64,000 nt of DNA. Source: Chloroflexota bacterium. Lineage in GTDB: Bacteria; Chloroflexota; Dehalococcoidia; Lucifugimonadales; Lucifugimonadaceae. The notes beneath the pieces were generated by a model. That model saw only the letters and a list, made by a program, of their open reading frames with translations. It did no database searches and was not told the DNA's origin. Numbering within the stretch: position 1 is the stretch's first letter; each line of letters begins with the position of its first letter. Shown piece after piece: positions 53,163 to 61,455 of the stretch. The translations under genes and the position numbers were made by a program. The stretch is from NCBI GenBank assembly GCA_002721615.1, contig PBKW01000012.1, positions 17,511 through 81,510 of the forward strand, written 5' to 3'.

Positions 53163-53777
53163 ATGAAAAACAATCCTCTAAAAATAAATATATTATTAAT
53201 ATTATTAACTGGATTATTCAGTCTCGCCCCTACTTGTCAAAGTGGAATAACACAAAGTACTACATATCCTATAGAATTATTTTCTGAGATGCATTATAGT
53301 CCAGCATATAAATCTCAAGAAACTCCGAGACTTCAGCCTGTACCTGAAGCTGTGGTTAATATTGATTCTATTGGAACAGAAAATCAATATGACATGACAA
53401 TAGAAGATTTCAAGTATAATCATGAATTAGGAAAAGACCTATATAGAGTAAATTGTTCATTCTGTCATGGTAATGAGGGATTAGGAGATGGACCAGCAAA
53501 AGAGTATATTATTAGCGAAAATAGTTATTATTCTACAAACAAAGTAGATGGCCTCCCTGGGTCAGGTTCTGGCACACCTTATATTAGTCCTCCTCAACTA
53601 AATGATATTGAAGTAAGATATGGTAATAGAGATAGTGCATACAATAGAATTTATCAAATGCTTAACTCTGAGATTGGATTCGGCCCTATGCCAGGATTTT
53701 TAAGAGTACTATCAGAAGAAGAAAGAAAACAAATTATTGAGTTCATACTGGATAAAGATTACGGTTTAAATAAATAA
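53163..53777 (+). CDS. actE: Alternative complex III monoheme lipoprotein ActE
   Basis: 204 residues. A lipoprotein signal ends in LAPTC, so the protein is probably lipid-anchored. The single heme motif CSFCH is followed by GNEGLGDGPAKEYI, and MPGF near the end supplies the methionine ligand. The central PIELFSEMHYSPAYKSQE segment is typical of ActE. It hands electrons from ActA to the terminal oxidase. It is the last gene of the complex III set and is followed by cytochrome c maturation genes. Confidence 0.92.
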   Translation: MKNNPLKINILLILLTGLFSLAPTCQSGITQSTTYPIELFSEMHYSPAYKSQETPRLQPVPEAVVNIDSIGTENQYDMTIEDFKYNHELGKDLYRVNCSFCHGNEGLGDGPAKEYIISENSYYSTNKVDGLPGSGSGTPYISPPQLNDIEVRYGNRDSAYNRIYQMLNSEIGFGPMPGFLRVLSEEERKQIIEFILDKDYGLNK

Positions 53778-53831
53778 TTTATTACAAATTATTTCCAATC
53801 TTTTTCTACCTCTTGAACTATAATTAAGATA

Positions 53832-54242
53832 TTGAAAATTAAAATAAAAATTATGCCTCATCTAAAATCAATAATCTTATGTTCAATCATCCCATTTTCA
53901 ATTTATTGTTCTAATGAACTGAATAATGATGAAAATCGAGCTCAATATTTATTTGAAAACCTAATGTGTCCAGTTTGTGATGGACAAACAATTTCTGAAT
54001 CACAAGCACAATTAGCTAAAAACATGAGAGATATAGTTAGAATTAAAATAGAAGAAGGTCTTACAGATGACCAAATATTAGATTATTTCAAATCAAAATA
54101 TGGAACTTCTGTACTATCTAACCCACCAAAATCTGGTTTTTATTTTACAGTCTGGTTAATCCCAATAATTGTATTGCCAAGCATTTTTATTGGATTAATA
54201 TTTTTAATAAAGAGTTTAATAAATCCTCAAAAAGAAAATTAA
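53832..54242 (+). CDS. ccmH: Cytochrome c maturation thiol protein CcmH
   Basis: 136 residues. A signal segment, then the redox motif LMCPVCDGQTISESQAQLA with the CxxC pair, and a C-terminal membrane helix (about 103-127). CcmH keeps the apocytochrome cysteines reduced for heme attachment. Two starts are possible: TTG at 53832 or ATG at 53853; the ATG leaves a normal signal peptide and is at least as likely. It abuts ccmF, starting a maturation block next to the c-type cytochromes of complex III. Confidence 0.9.
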   Translation: MKIKIKIMPHLKSIILCSIIPFSIYCSNELNNDENRAQYLFENLMCPVCDGQTISESQAQLAKNMRDIVRIKIEEGLTDDQILDYFKSKYGTSVLSNPPKSGFYFTVWLIPIIVLPSIFIGLIFLIKSLINPQKEN

Positions 54243-56216
54243 ATGGCACTTTTAGGAACATTTTGCATCACAATAAGTTTCATTTTATCTATTTACTCTA
54301 TATTAGGTTTTTTGATAAGTATGAAGTTTAAAGCTGAAGAATTAAAAATTAGTGCCAGGTGGAGTTCATATTTAACTTTACCAATTATTTCTATAGCAGT
54401 TTATATACTTGTTTATTCTTTTGTTACTCATGATTTCAGTATTAAATATGTATTCAATCATAGTAATATTTCAATGGAACCTATTTATACATGGGTTGCA
54501 ATTTATGCAGGAAATGAAGGTTCTTTACTGTATATATCTACAGTAATATCATTAGGATCATTTTTAACCATAAAAACACTACAGAAGAGGATCCCTGAAT
54601 CAGTTCCACATATCACGATAATTATGATGGGTATACTTTCTTTTTTTCTCGGAGTAATGTTATTTCTTGCAGATCCATTCACACTACTTGAATCTCAAGT
54701 TCAAGATGGAAGAGGAATTAATCCTTTGTTAAAACATCCTGGTATGTTTTCTCACCCTCCTTTATTAATGGCTGGATTAGCAACTATTTCAATTCCTTTC
54801 TCAATTACTACAGGTATGCTAATTAGTGGAAATTATAGTGATAAGGGAACAGAATACGTAAGAATTACTACTTTAATAATTTGGTTAATGCTAGGAATTG
54901 GCTTATTATTAGGATCATGGTGGGCATATACTATTTTAGGTTGGGGTGGATATTGGGCATGGGACCCCATAGAGAATGTAGGATTAATGCCATGGTTAGT
55001 ACTTACAGCACTGATCCATTCTTTGATAGTACAAAGAAGAAGAGGAATGTTTAGACTATGGAACTTAGTTTTAATAAATATCGCTTTTGTTCTTTCTCAA
55101 TTCGGTATGTTTATTAATAGAGGGGGGCCAGTAGTATCTGTTCATTCTTTTGCTGCTTCAACTCTAGGATTTATCTTTTTGAGTTTTATGATATTAAGTA
55201 TTATTTTTCCTACAATTATATTTTTATGGAAATATAAAGAACTTCTTAACTCTAGAAAAATAAACTCCTTTCTTTCAAAAGAATCATCATTTTTAATAAA
55301 TAATTTTTTATTATTAGCAATCACATTTGTAACCTTATGGGGATTAGTTTTTCCTTTATTCTCAGAATTATTTGGAAAAGAGCCTGTAACAGTTGGAACA
55401 CCTTACTATAATAGTGTTAACGGACCACTATTATTGATATTAATATTATTAATGAGTATTGGACCTATACTTCCATGGAAAGAAGGAAATATAAAATCTT
55501 TTTTCAAAAATATCAGATTTCCTTTGATAATTTTTGTTTTGTGTATCATCATATCTCTTATTTTTTTTAGTTTTAATTTCCTAGCAATTTTAGCTTTTTC
55601 TTCTCTTTCATTAGTTCTTGCAACTATTTTACAAGAGTGGATTATAGGAACGAATAATAGGATGAAACGTTTAAAGGAAAATATATTTATTGGTTTCATA
55701 AATCTGATAAATGGAAACAGAACTAAACATGGAGGATACATAATTCATTTATCAATTTTAATGTTAGCAATGGGAATCATAGGAATGAATTTTTATCAAC
55801 AAAAAGCTGATTATGTAATTTCGAAAAACAAATTATTAGATTTTCAAAATTATCAAGTAGAACTTTCAGAAATTAAAACAAAAAACTTTGCAGATAGAAT
55901 TGAAAGAACTGCAAAATTCAATATTTATAAAAAACAACAAGATAAATCAGAAAAAGATCTGGAAAAAATCACAGAATTACAAGGATCAAATGCAATTTAT
56001 CCATCATTTAACATGGCTTCGGTAAGAGCTGCAATTCATTCAACAGTTCTAGAAGATTTATATATAATTCCTTCAGAATTCATAGGAGAAGATAAGCTTC
56101 TAATAAGGATAAGTATTAATCCTTTTATTTCTTGGCTTTGGTTTGCAGGCCCTATCTTCTTCATAGGAGCAATCTTTACTTTATGGCCAAGAACAGAAAA
56201 AAACACTAAATTATAA
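54243..56216 (+). CDS. ccmF: Cytochrome c heme lyase CcmF
   Basis: 657 residues with about 14-15 membrane helices. The tryptophan-rich heme-handling motif reads LGWGGYWAWDPIENVGLMPW, flanked by conserved His-containing helices (KHPGMFSHPPLLMAG before, LIHSL after). CcmF attaches heme to apocytochromes at the outer membrane face. It begins right after the ccmH stop. ccmABCDE are not in the window, so the pathway is completed elsewhere. Confidence 0.95.
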   Translation: MALLGTFCITISFILSIYSILGFLISMKFKAEELKISARWSSYLTLPIISIAVYILVYSFVTHDFSIKYVFNHSNISMEPIYTWVAIYAGNEGSLLYISTVISLGSFLTIKTLQKRIPESVPHITIIMMGILSFFLGVMLFLADPFTLLESQVQDGRGINPLLKHPGMFSHPPLLMAGLATISIPFSITTGMLISGNYSDKGTEYVRITTLIIWLMLGIGLLLGSWWAYTILGWGGYWAWDPIENVGLMPWLVLTALIHSLIVQRRRGMFRLWNLVLINIAFVLSQFGMFINRGGPVVSVHSFAASTLGFIFLSFMILSIIFPTIIFLWKYKELLNSRKINSFLSKESSFLINNFLLLAITFVTLWGLVFPLFSELFGKEPVTVGTPYYNSVNGPLLLILILLMSIGPILPWKEGNIKSFFKNIRFPLIIFVLCIIISLIFFSFNFLAILAFSSLSLVLATILQEWIIGTNNRMKRLKENIFIGFINLINGNRTKHGGYIIHLSILMLAMGIIGMNFYQQKADYVISKNKLLDFQNYQVELSEIKTKNFADRIERTAKFNIYKKQQDKSEKDLEKITELQGSNAIYPSFNMASVRAAIHSTVLEDLYIIPSEFIGEDKLLIRISINPFISWLWFAGPIFFIGAIFTLWPRTEKNTKL

Positions 56217-56223
56217 TTACAAA

Positions 56224-56469
56224 ATGTATATTTTTATAGGAACAATGATTGCAATCATTTGTATTTTAATTTTGTCTTTGCCAATATTTAATAAAAAAAT
56301 TCTTTCAAAAGAAATAGAAAATGAAATATTATCATCTAAAAATAAGCTCAAATCTAAAAACAACATTTTTAATGAGGTAAAGTCTGACTATGAGGCTGGA
56401 TATATTTCAAATAAAAATTTTCAAGAATTAAATTCAGAAATTAATGAGAATAATCATATAAAAAAATGA
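56224..56469 (+). CDS. Short CcmI-like membrane protein
   Basis: 81 residues: one membrane helix (about 2-22) followed by a coiled-coil stretch with the pattern VKSDYEAGYISNKNFQELN, which resembles the start of CcmI (helix, then a basic coiled coil with E-x-G-x-I-S). CcmI brings apocytochromes to the heme lyase. Position between ccmF and the next ccm genes supports this. The TPR domain of full CcmI is absent. It overlaps the next gene by 4 bases. Confidence 0.6.
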   Translation: MYIFIGTMIAIICILILSLPIFNKKILSKEIENEILSSKNKLKSKNNIFNEVKSDYEAGYISNKNFQELNSEINENNHIKK

Positions 56470-57635
56470 AAAAATTATTCTATATCACAATGATTTTCTT
56501 ATTCGTATCATTTCCACATGAGTATGTCCTAGCTGATGAAAAAACAATAACTATTTCAGGTCATGTACAAAATAAAACAAAAAACCATGACTCTTCTAAA
56601 GAATATCTCATCAAACTTTTTAAAATAAAAAATAATTCAGAAGAAATTATTGAAATATCAAATACAAAAACTAATAAAAATAAATTTTCTTTTTCAAATT
56701 TAACAATCACAGAAACAGAAGAGCATTTTTTAATAACAGAAAATGAAGGGTTATCAGTAATAACTGAATTAAATTCACAACAACAATGGGATAACTTAAA
56801 AATAGAAGTCTATGATAAGGGAACAAATCTAGAAGATATAAAAGTATCAGAATATTCATTAATGATTCCCCAAAACAGTTTAATTAACGGAGAAGTTTCT
56901 GTACTTGTATTGATCACATTAGAAAATTTGGGAGACAAAACATTTGAAACTGATTTATCAAAACCAAATCTTTCAGGATTCGATCTCTTAAGATTTAGTC
57001 TTCCTGAAGGATATTCAAATTTAAATGTTGATAGTGACCTTCCTCCAGGTAATATCATGGAAATACCTACAGGTTTTGCATTATCTAATCCTATACCTCC
57101 AGGAATACATCAAATAATTTTCTCTTATTCTCATCAATTAACAAATTCAAAATTCTCATTCGAATTAAAGCTTCCTTTTGGAGCAGATAAGGTAAGAATA
57201 TTAATGAATTCTCCAAATGGAATTATTAAAGGAGAAGGTCTAGAAGAATTAGAAAAAGTCAAAATAGATCAGGATTTCTATACAATTTCTGAAGGAACCA
57301 ATTATGAAAGAAATTCTTCTATTAAACTTGAATTATCCTCGTTTTCAGAAGCTGAAACATTTAGATCAATTTTTACATTTTTTGAATCTAATTTATATAA
57401 AATCATCATAATCATTGCTATTTCATTTATATTACTATTACTAATAATTTACTCTATTATTTCTAGTACAAAAAAGGATAAAAATGTAACTTTTTCTAAA
57501 GAAAGAAAAAGATTGATTTTAAAGATTGATGAACTAAAAAAATCATTAAAATCTGGAAAAATCAATGAAGAAGAATATGAAATTTTAGAAAAAGGCTTTC
57601 AAGAAAAATTACAACAAATATCAGAGGAATATTGA
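56466..57635 (+). CDS. Exported membrane-anchored protein with CcmI-like tail
   Basis: 389 residues, family not recognised. A signal peptide (to about residue 23), an extracytoplasmic beta-rich part (about 30-310) with Pro/Gly-containing loops such as SDLPPGNIMEIPTGFAL, one membrane helix (about 312-336), then a cytoplasmic coiled coil with LKKSLKSGKINEEEYEILEK. That last motif resembles the short protein encoded just upstream. It is co-transcribed with ccmF and ccmG, so a role in apocytochrome handling is likely but unproven. Confidence 0.6.
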   Translation: MKKLFYITMIFLFVSFPHEYVLADEKTITISGHVQNKTKNHDSSKEYLIKLFKIKNNSEEIIEISNTKTNKNKFSFSNLTITETEEHFLITENEGLSVITELNSQQQWDNLKIEVYDKGTNLEDIKVSEYSLMIPQNSLINGEVSVLVLITLENLGDKTFETDLSKPNLSGFDLLRFSLPEGYSNLNVDSDLPPGNIMEIPTGFALSNPIPPGIHQIIFSYSHQLTNSKFSFELKLPFGADKVRILMNSPNGIIKGEGLEELEKVKIDQDFYTISEGTNYERNSSIKLELSSFSEAETFRSIFTFFESNLYKIIIIIAISFILLLLIIYSIISSTKKDKNVTFSKERKRLILKIDELKKSLKSGKINEEEYEILEKGFQEKLQQISEEY

Positions 57636-58207
57636 AAACAGAAAATAAGAAATTTTTACTTATTAGCATGCCAATAGTTTTAATATTTTTGTCGTTTTTC
57701 ATTTTTATTTTAATATGGTCAACTATTTCTACTGGTGGTCAACATGGACAACCTGGTCTAAACGAGTTTTTTAGTGAAACTAATTTGAGAATTGACCCTT
57801 ACACTAAGTTTGAAATAAACACTTTTTCGCACGGAATAATATCATCTGAAAATCTTGAAGGAGAGTTATTAATGATAGATTTCTGGGCTTCATGGTGTCC
57901 ACCATGTATTAAAGAAGGTCCAATATTATCAGAAGCTTATAAAAAATGGTCTCAAAAAGGAATAGATTTTGTAGGCATATCTTTGTGGGATTCTGAAGAA
58001 AATATTCTATCATTTAAAGAACGTTTTTCAATTAACTATCCTTTATCCATAGATACAAATGGAGAATTAGCAATAAATTTTGGAGTAAGAGCTTTACCAG
58101 AAAAATTTTTTATCGATCAAAATGGGAAAATTCTAAAAAAAGTTATAGGACCAGTGAATGAATCTCAATTAAACAAAATCCTAGAAGAATTAATTTTTAA
58201 AAGATAA
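57632..58207 (+). CDS. ccmG: Thioredoxin-like CcmG/TlpA protein
   Basis: 191 residues: a membrane anchor (about 9-32) and a thioredoxin domain with the active site WASWCPPCIKEGP. The cis-proline region reads ALPEKFFIDQNG. It reduces CcmH or apocytochrome cysteines outside the membrane. The start is TTG at 57632, overlapping the TGA stop of the preceding gene (TTGA), with GAGGAAT upstream. It ends the maturation block; its stop is 2 bases from a convergent gene. Confidence 0.92.
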   Translation: MKTENKKFLLISMPIVLIFLSFFIFILIWSTISTGGQHGQPGLNEFFSETNLRIDPYTKFEINTFSHGIISSENLEGELLMIDFWASWCPPCIKEGPILSEAYKKWSQKGIDFVGISLWDSEENILSFKERFSINYPLSIDTNGELAINFGVRALPEKFFIDQNGKILKKVIGPVNESQLNKILEELIFKR

Positions 58208-58209
58208 AA

Positions 58210-58764
58210 TTACCTTAATAATTCTTTTGATAAACTTAATGTTTGACCAGTAATATTTATTGAATCTGAAGACAACAAAAATTTTGTTAAATTACATAAA
58301 GTAAAGTTATCTGATAATTCAATATTTTCTGGAACACAAATATTATTTATTCTTATTTTAGAAGAGCCTAATTTTAAAGCATATGCTTGAGAAATATTTA
58401 TTACTGCTGCATATTGAAGTGCTCGAAAATATTGAATTTCATGACCTAAAACTCCAATTTCAGAAATTATATTCACGATATTCTTATAATTAGTATCCTT
58501 ATTTAAACTTTCTAAAATATCTCTGAAATATTTTAATTGAAGAAAATCTGAACCATTCTGAATTTGTTCTTGGAAATCTACAATAATTATCAAGTTTTCT
58601 TTTTGATTATTATTTTTTAAAATCATCGATTCTTTAATCTGATTTAAATCAATATTTTTCAATATTTGTGAAAGATTTTTTTGTATTTTTCTTACAAACT
58701 TTGAATTGTAAAGTAATATTAAATCCGAGTTTGTTTTTTGATTAACAACTTGTAAATTATTCAT
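58210..58764 (-). CDS. Degenerate SDR-like protein, probably non-catalytic
   Basis: 184 residues. The second half follows the SDR pattern (LQYAAVINISQAYALKLGSS, then IRINNICVPENIEL, and FLLSSDSINITGQTLSLS at the end), but the nucleotide motif TGxxxGxG is absent and the catalytic YxxxK reads YAAVI, so the lysine is gone. The first half has no recognised Rossmann start. It follows a normal SDR gene with a 1-base gap, so it may be a pseudoenzyme partner forming a heteromer, as seen in some FabG-like pairs. A decaying gene is the alternative, but the frame is intact. Confidence 0.6.
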   Translation of the reverse strand: MNNLQVVNQKTNSDLILLYNSKFVRKIQKNLSQILKNIDLNQIKESMILKNNNQKENLIIIVDFQEQIQNGSDFLQLKYFRDILESLNKDTNYKNIVNIISEIGVLGHEIQYFRALQYAAVINISQAYALKLGSSKIRINNICVPENIELSDNFTLCNLTKFLLSSDSINITGQTLSLSKELLR

Positions 58765-58765
58765 A

Positions 58766-59566
58766 TCAATTTAAGAAAAATCCTCCATCTACATTTATAG
58801 CTTGGCCTGAAAAGCTAGAGGAATCTAGTGAAACAAGGAAAAAAACTAAATTTGCAACATCTTGAAGACTAGTTTCTCTTCTTAAAGGAATATTTTCTTT
58901 CACCATATCATCGAATACTTCTCTTGCTTCAAATCCTTTATATTTTTCTTGAGTATTGGAATATCTTAATCCTACTTGCTCCCACATAGGAGTCCAAATT
59001 AATCCCGGACAAACTGCATTAACAGAAATATCAGAATTTTCTAATCTCTTATGTAATGATTTTGTAAAATTTATTACTGCAGCTTTAGTAGAAGAATAAT
59101 GTGGTAGTGAAGGTCTGCCTTGTCTTCCAGATACAGAAGCGATATTAACTATTCTACTACCTGAATTCTTTTGCAATTCAGGTAAAAATTCATTAGTAAC
59201 ATTTATTAAACCTAAAATATTTACTTCCCAAGATGCTTTCCAATCCTCTTCTCTAGACACAGATTCATTTTCCCAACCTTTGGCTCCAGCTACACCTGCA
59301 TTATTTATCAAAATATTAATATTCTCAAAGTTACTAATTGAGAAATCTAGAAGATGTTTTATGCTTTTTTGTTCAGTGACATCCGTTTCACAAAAAATTA
59401 TGTTCCCAGATTGCTTACTAGATGTTTGGGAAATTTGTTTCCCTCTTTTTTTATTTAAATCTGCAACAATTACATTGTACCCTTCACTACAAAATTTCAT
59501 AGTTATGGATTCGCCTATTCCTGTTGCTCCACCAGTTACTACTGCAGTTCTTCTATCTATATTCAT
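58766..59566 (-). CDS. Short-chain dehydrogenase/reductase (FabG-like)
   Basis: 266 residues with all SDR marks: VVTGGATGIGES near the start, NNAGVAG in the middle, catalytic YSSTKAAV, and FSGQAINVDGG at the end. It is the first gene of a two-gene minus-strand unit with the degenerate SDR-like protein. It is divergent to the hadA-hadB-plsX-fabG-fabL run, across about 65 bases, and may handle a related acyl or hydroxyacyl substrate. Confidence 0.9.
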   Translation of the reverse strand: MNIDRRTAVVTGGATGIGESITMKFCSEGYNVIVADLNKKRGKQISQTSSKQSGNIIFCETDVTEQKSIKHLLDFSISNFENINILINNAGVAGAKGWENESVSREEDWKASWEVNILGLINVTNEFLPELQKNSGSRIVNIASVSGRQGRPSLPHYSSTKAAVINFTKSLHKRLENSDISVNAVCPGLIWTPMWEQVGLRYSNTQEKYKGFEAREVFDDMVKENIPLRRETSLQDVANLVFFLVSLDSSSFSGQAINVDGGFFLN

Positions 59567-59633
59567 AAAAGCTTTATTTAATATCTGTTTTTAAGTAAAG
59601 TATCTTGATAATTGTAATTCAAAGGAGTATATA

Positions 59634-60041
59634 ATCCTTAATATATTATCACCAGGTGATATTATTTCAGAATATAAATTAAATACTACCAGAGAATTCC
59701 TCGATTCTTATATAGAAGCATGCCAATTAACAGTAAATGAAAAAAATGATTTCTATCCTATTTCAGCTCTAATAACTCTAGGATTCAAAGATCTATTAAA
59801 AACTCTTAATCTTTTCAAAAATGATTCTGAAACAGTACACACAAGTCAAGAGATGCGATTATTTTCTCCTGTCAAAATAGATTCAGAAGTAACCTGCACC
59901 TGTATTTTAAAATCTAAAAAAATCATTAGAGGAAATATGATGGTAAATATAGAAATGCACTTTAAAAACATGAAAAATCAAAATATTGGATATTCTTCAT
60001 CTAATCTACTTATAACAGACAAGGAAGAAAAAAATGTCTGA
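59634..60041 (+). CDS. hadA: HadA-like MaoC/FAS1-type dehydratase subunit with non-ATG start
   Basis: About 135 residues. The stop-free frame runs from 59595 to TGA at 60039-60041. Protein similarity begins at once (NILSPGDIISEYKLNTTREF) and continues to the end (HTSQEMRLFSPVKIDSEVTC, then KSKKIIRGNMMVNIEMHF), matching the N-terminal FAS1/MaoC-type dehydratase half known as HadA. No ATG, GTG, TTG or CTG lies in frame before 59853, where half of the fold would be lost. AAAGGAG (59621-59627) stands 6 bases before ATC (59634) and 3 before ATA (59631), so ATC is my choice. It overlaps hadB by 8 bases. Confidence 0.72.
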   Translation: MLNILSPGDIISEYKLNTTREFLDSYIEACQLTVNEKNDFYPISALITLGFKDLLKTLNLFKNDSETVHTSQEMRLFSPVKIDSEVTCTCILKSKKIIRGNMMVNIEMHFKNMKNQNIGYSSSNLLITDKEEKNV

Positions 60042-60438
60042 AAATAAAAAATTATTATCAGTTATTCATAAAGTATCAGATTCCCAAATTGTGAATTACT
60101 CTAAAGCATCAGGAGACATCAACCCTATTCATCTAGATTCTTCTTATGCAAAAAATACTCAATTTGGAGAAAGAATTGCTCATGGAATGTTAATAATTTC
60201 ATTCATTTCAGATTTTATGTATAAAAATTTTGAAGAAAAATGGATTCATACAGGTTCATTAAAAATTAAATTCAAAGCGCCAGTTTTTATAAATGATGAA
60301 ATTTATACAGAGGGCATAATAAAAAATATGGAAAAAAAATCAAATTTCACTAAAATTACTTGTTCAGTAAATTGTACTAAACAAAATGGTGAAGAGGTAA
60401 TATCTGGAATCACTACTGTTAATTTGGAGGATCTATGA
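60034..60438 (+). CDS. hadB: MaoC-type (R)-hydroxyacyl dehydratase, HadB-like
   Basis: 134 residues of the hotdog-fold MaoC family. The hydratase motif is intact: YSKASGDINPIHLDSSYAKN (Asp and His) and GERIAHGML. With HadA it would form the heterodimer that dehydrates 3-hydroxyacyl-ACP in fatty acid elongation. The start lies in the end of hadA, and the stop overlaps plsX by 4 bases, so the three are coupled. Confidence 0.88.
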   Translation: MSENKKLLSVIHKVSDSQIVNYSKASGDINPIHLDSSYAKNTQFGERIAHGMLIISFISDFMYKNFEEKWIHTGSLKIKFKAPVFINDEIYTEGIIKNMEKKSNFTKITCSVNCTKQNGEEVISGITTVNLEDL

Positions 60439-61439
60439 ATCAAAAAGAGGTTACTATTGCTTTAGATGCAATGGGAGGAGATTTTGCTCCTTATAACAAT
60501 ATCAAAGGAGCTTCAATAGCTTCAGAAAACCCTAATGTTAATGTTCTTTTGGTAGGAGATCCTGAGATTATAAAAAAAGAAATTGAAAATCAAAAAATTG
60601 ATACTAGAAAAATCAAAATCATACCTTCTAAAGGTGTGGTGGAAGAAGGAGAACCTCCTGGAATGGCTTTTAAAAACAAACCAGAGGCATCTGTATTTGT
60701 ATGTGCAGGATTAGTTAAAAAAGGACTTGCCGATGGTTTTGTAAGTTGTGGTTCATCAGGCGGAACATTTGCATCTGCTACATTTGCATTTGGATTGTTT
60801 GAAGGATTATCAAAACCAGCAGGAGGGGGAGCTGTAAATGGTTTTGCTCCTAAAACTTTAATTCTAGATCTAGCTTTAAATGTTGATTGTTCATCCAAAC
60901 AATTATTCGACTTTGCAGCATTAGGAGTTACACAGGCAAAAATTTTATATGATATTGAAAACCCAACTGTTGCTATACTTAGTAATGGAGGTGAAAAAGG
61001 TAAAGGAAATAAATCCTCAAAAGAAACATCTGAACTATTAGAAAATTCTAATATAAATTTTATTGGAAATATTGAAGGAGATGATATTTCTGAAGGAAAG
61101 GCAAATGTAGTAGTATGTGACGGATTCACAGGAAACATATTATTAAAATCAATAGAAGGGTTAGGGAAAATTATTACAGAATTTATATCCAAACAATCAA
61201 AATCAGATCAAATGAAAGAAATATCAGATGAAATTTTTAAATTAACACACATTATGCAAGAATTTGGAGGAGGACCAATTTTTGGTGTAAATGGAATTGC
61301 TATAGTAGGACATGGGAAATCTAATCCTCAAGCAATTTCTAATGGAATAAGTACTGCAACAATGTTAGCTAGAAAAAATTATATTCAAGAATCCAAAAAA
61401 CAATTATCTGAACTCAGATCAAGTATAAAAATTAACTAA
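60435..61439 (+). CDS. plsX: Phosphate acyltransferase PlsX
   Basis: 334 residues. Family segments are IALDAMGGDFAPYNNIKGA, GFVSCGSSGGTFASATFAFG, GEKGKGNKSSKETSELL and FTGNILLKSIEGLGK. PlsX turns acyl-ACP into acyl-phosphate for phospholipid synthesis. The sequence IMQEFGGGPIFGVNG supplies the usual C-terminal site. It is placed between hadB and fabG; fabD and acpP, often beside plsX, are missing here. Confidence 0.95.
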   Translation: MNQKEVTIALDAMGGDFAPYNNIKGASIASENPNVNVLLVGDPEIIKKEIENQKIDTRKIKIIPSKGVVEEGEPPGMAFKNKPEASVFVCAGLVKKGLADGFVSCGSSGGTFASATFAFGLFEGLSKPAGGGAVNGFAPKTLILDLALNVDCSSKQLFDFAALGVTQAKILYDIENPTVAILSNGGEKGKGNKSSKETSELLENSNINFIGNIEGDDISEGKANVVVCDGFTGNILLKSIEGLGKIITEFISKQSKSDQMKEISDEIFKLTHIMQEFGGGPIFGVNGIAIVGHGKSNPQAISNGISTATMLARKNYIQESKKQLSELRSSIKIN

Positions 61440-61455
61440 CCCTTTAGGAGAAAAA

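Noticed and set aside
58185-58226. Inverted repeat AAGAATTA...TAATTCTT at the ccmG 3' end as a terminator
   Set aside because: The arms are pure AT except one base, the loop is 26 bases and no T-run follows; such matches are expected by chance here.
59853-60041. A 62-codon ATG frame as a gene of its own
   Set aside because: It is only the second half of the HadA fold; the same frame continues upstream with clear similarity, so this ATG is internal.
60590-61192. A 200-codon minus-strand frame inside plsX
   Set aside because: It is antisense to an intact, conserved plsX and its product has the Pro/Ser-rich look of an antisense shadow.
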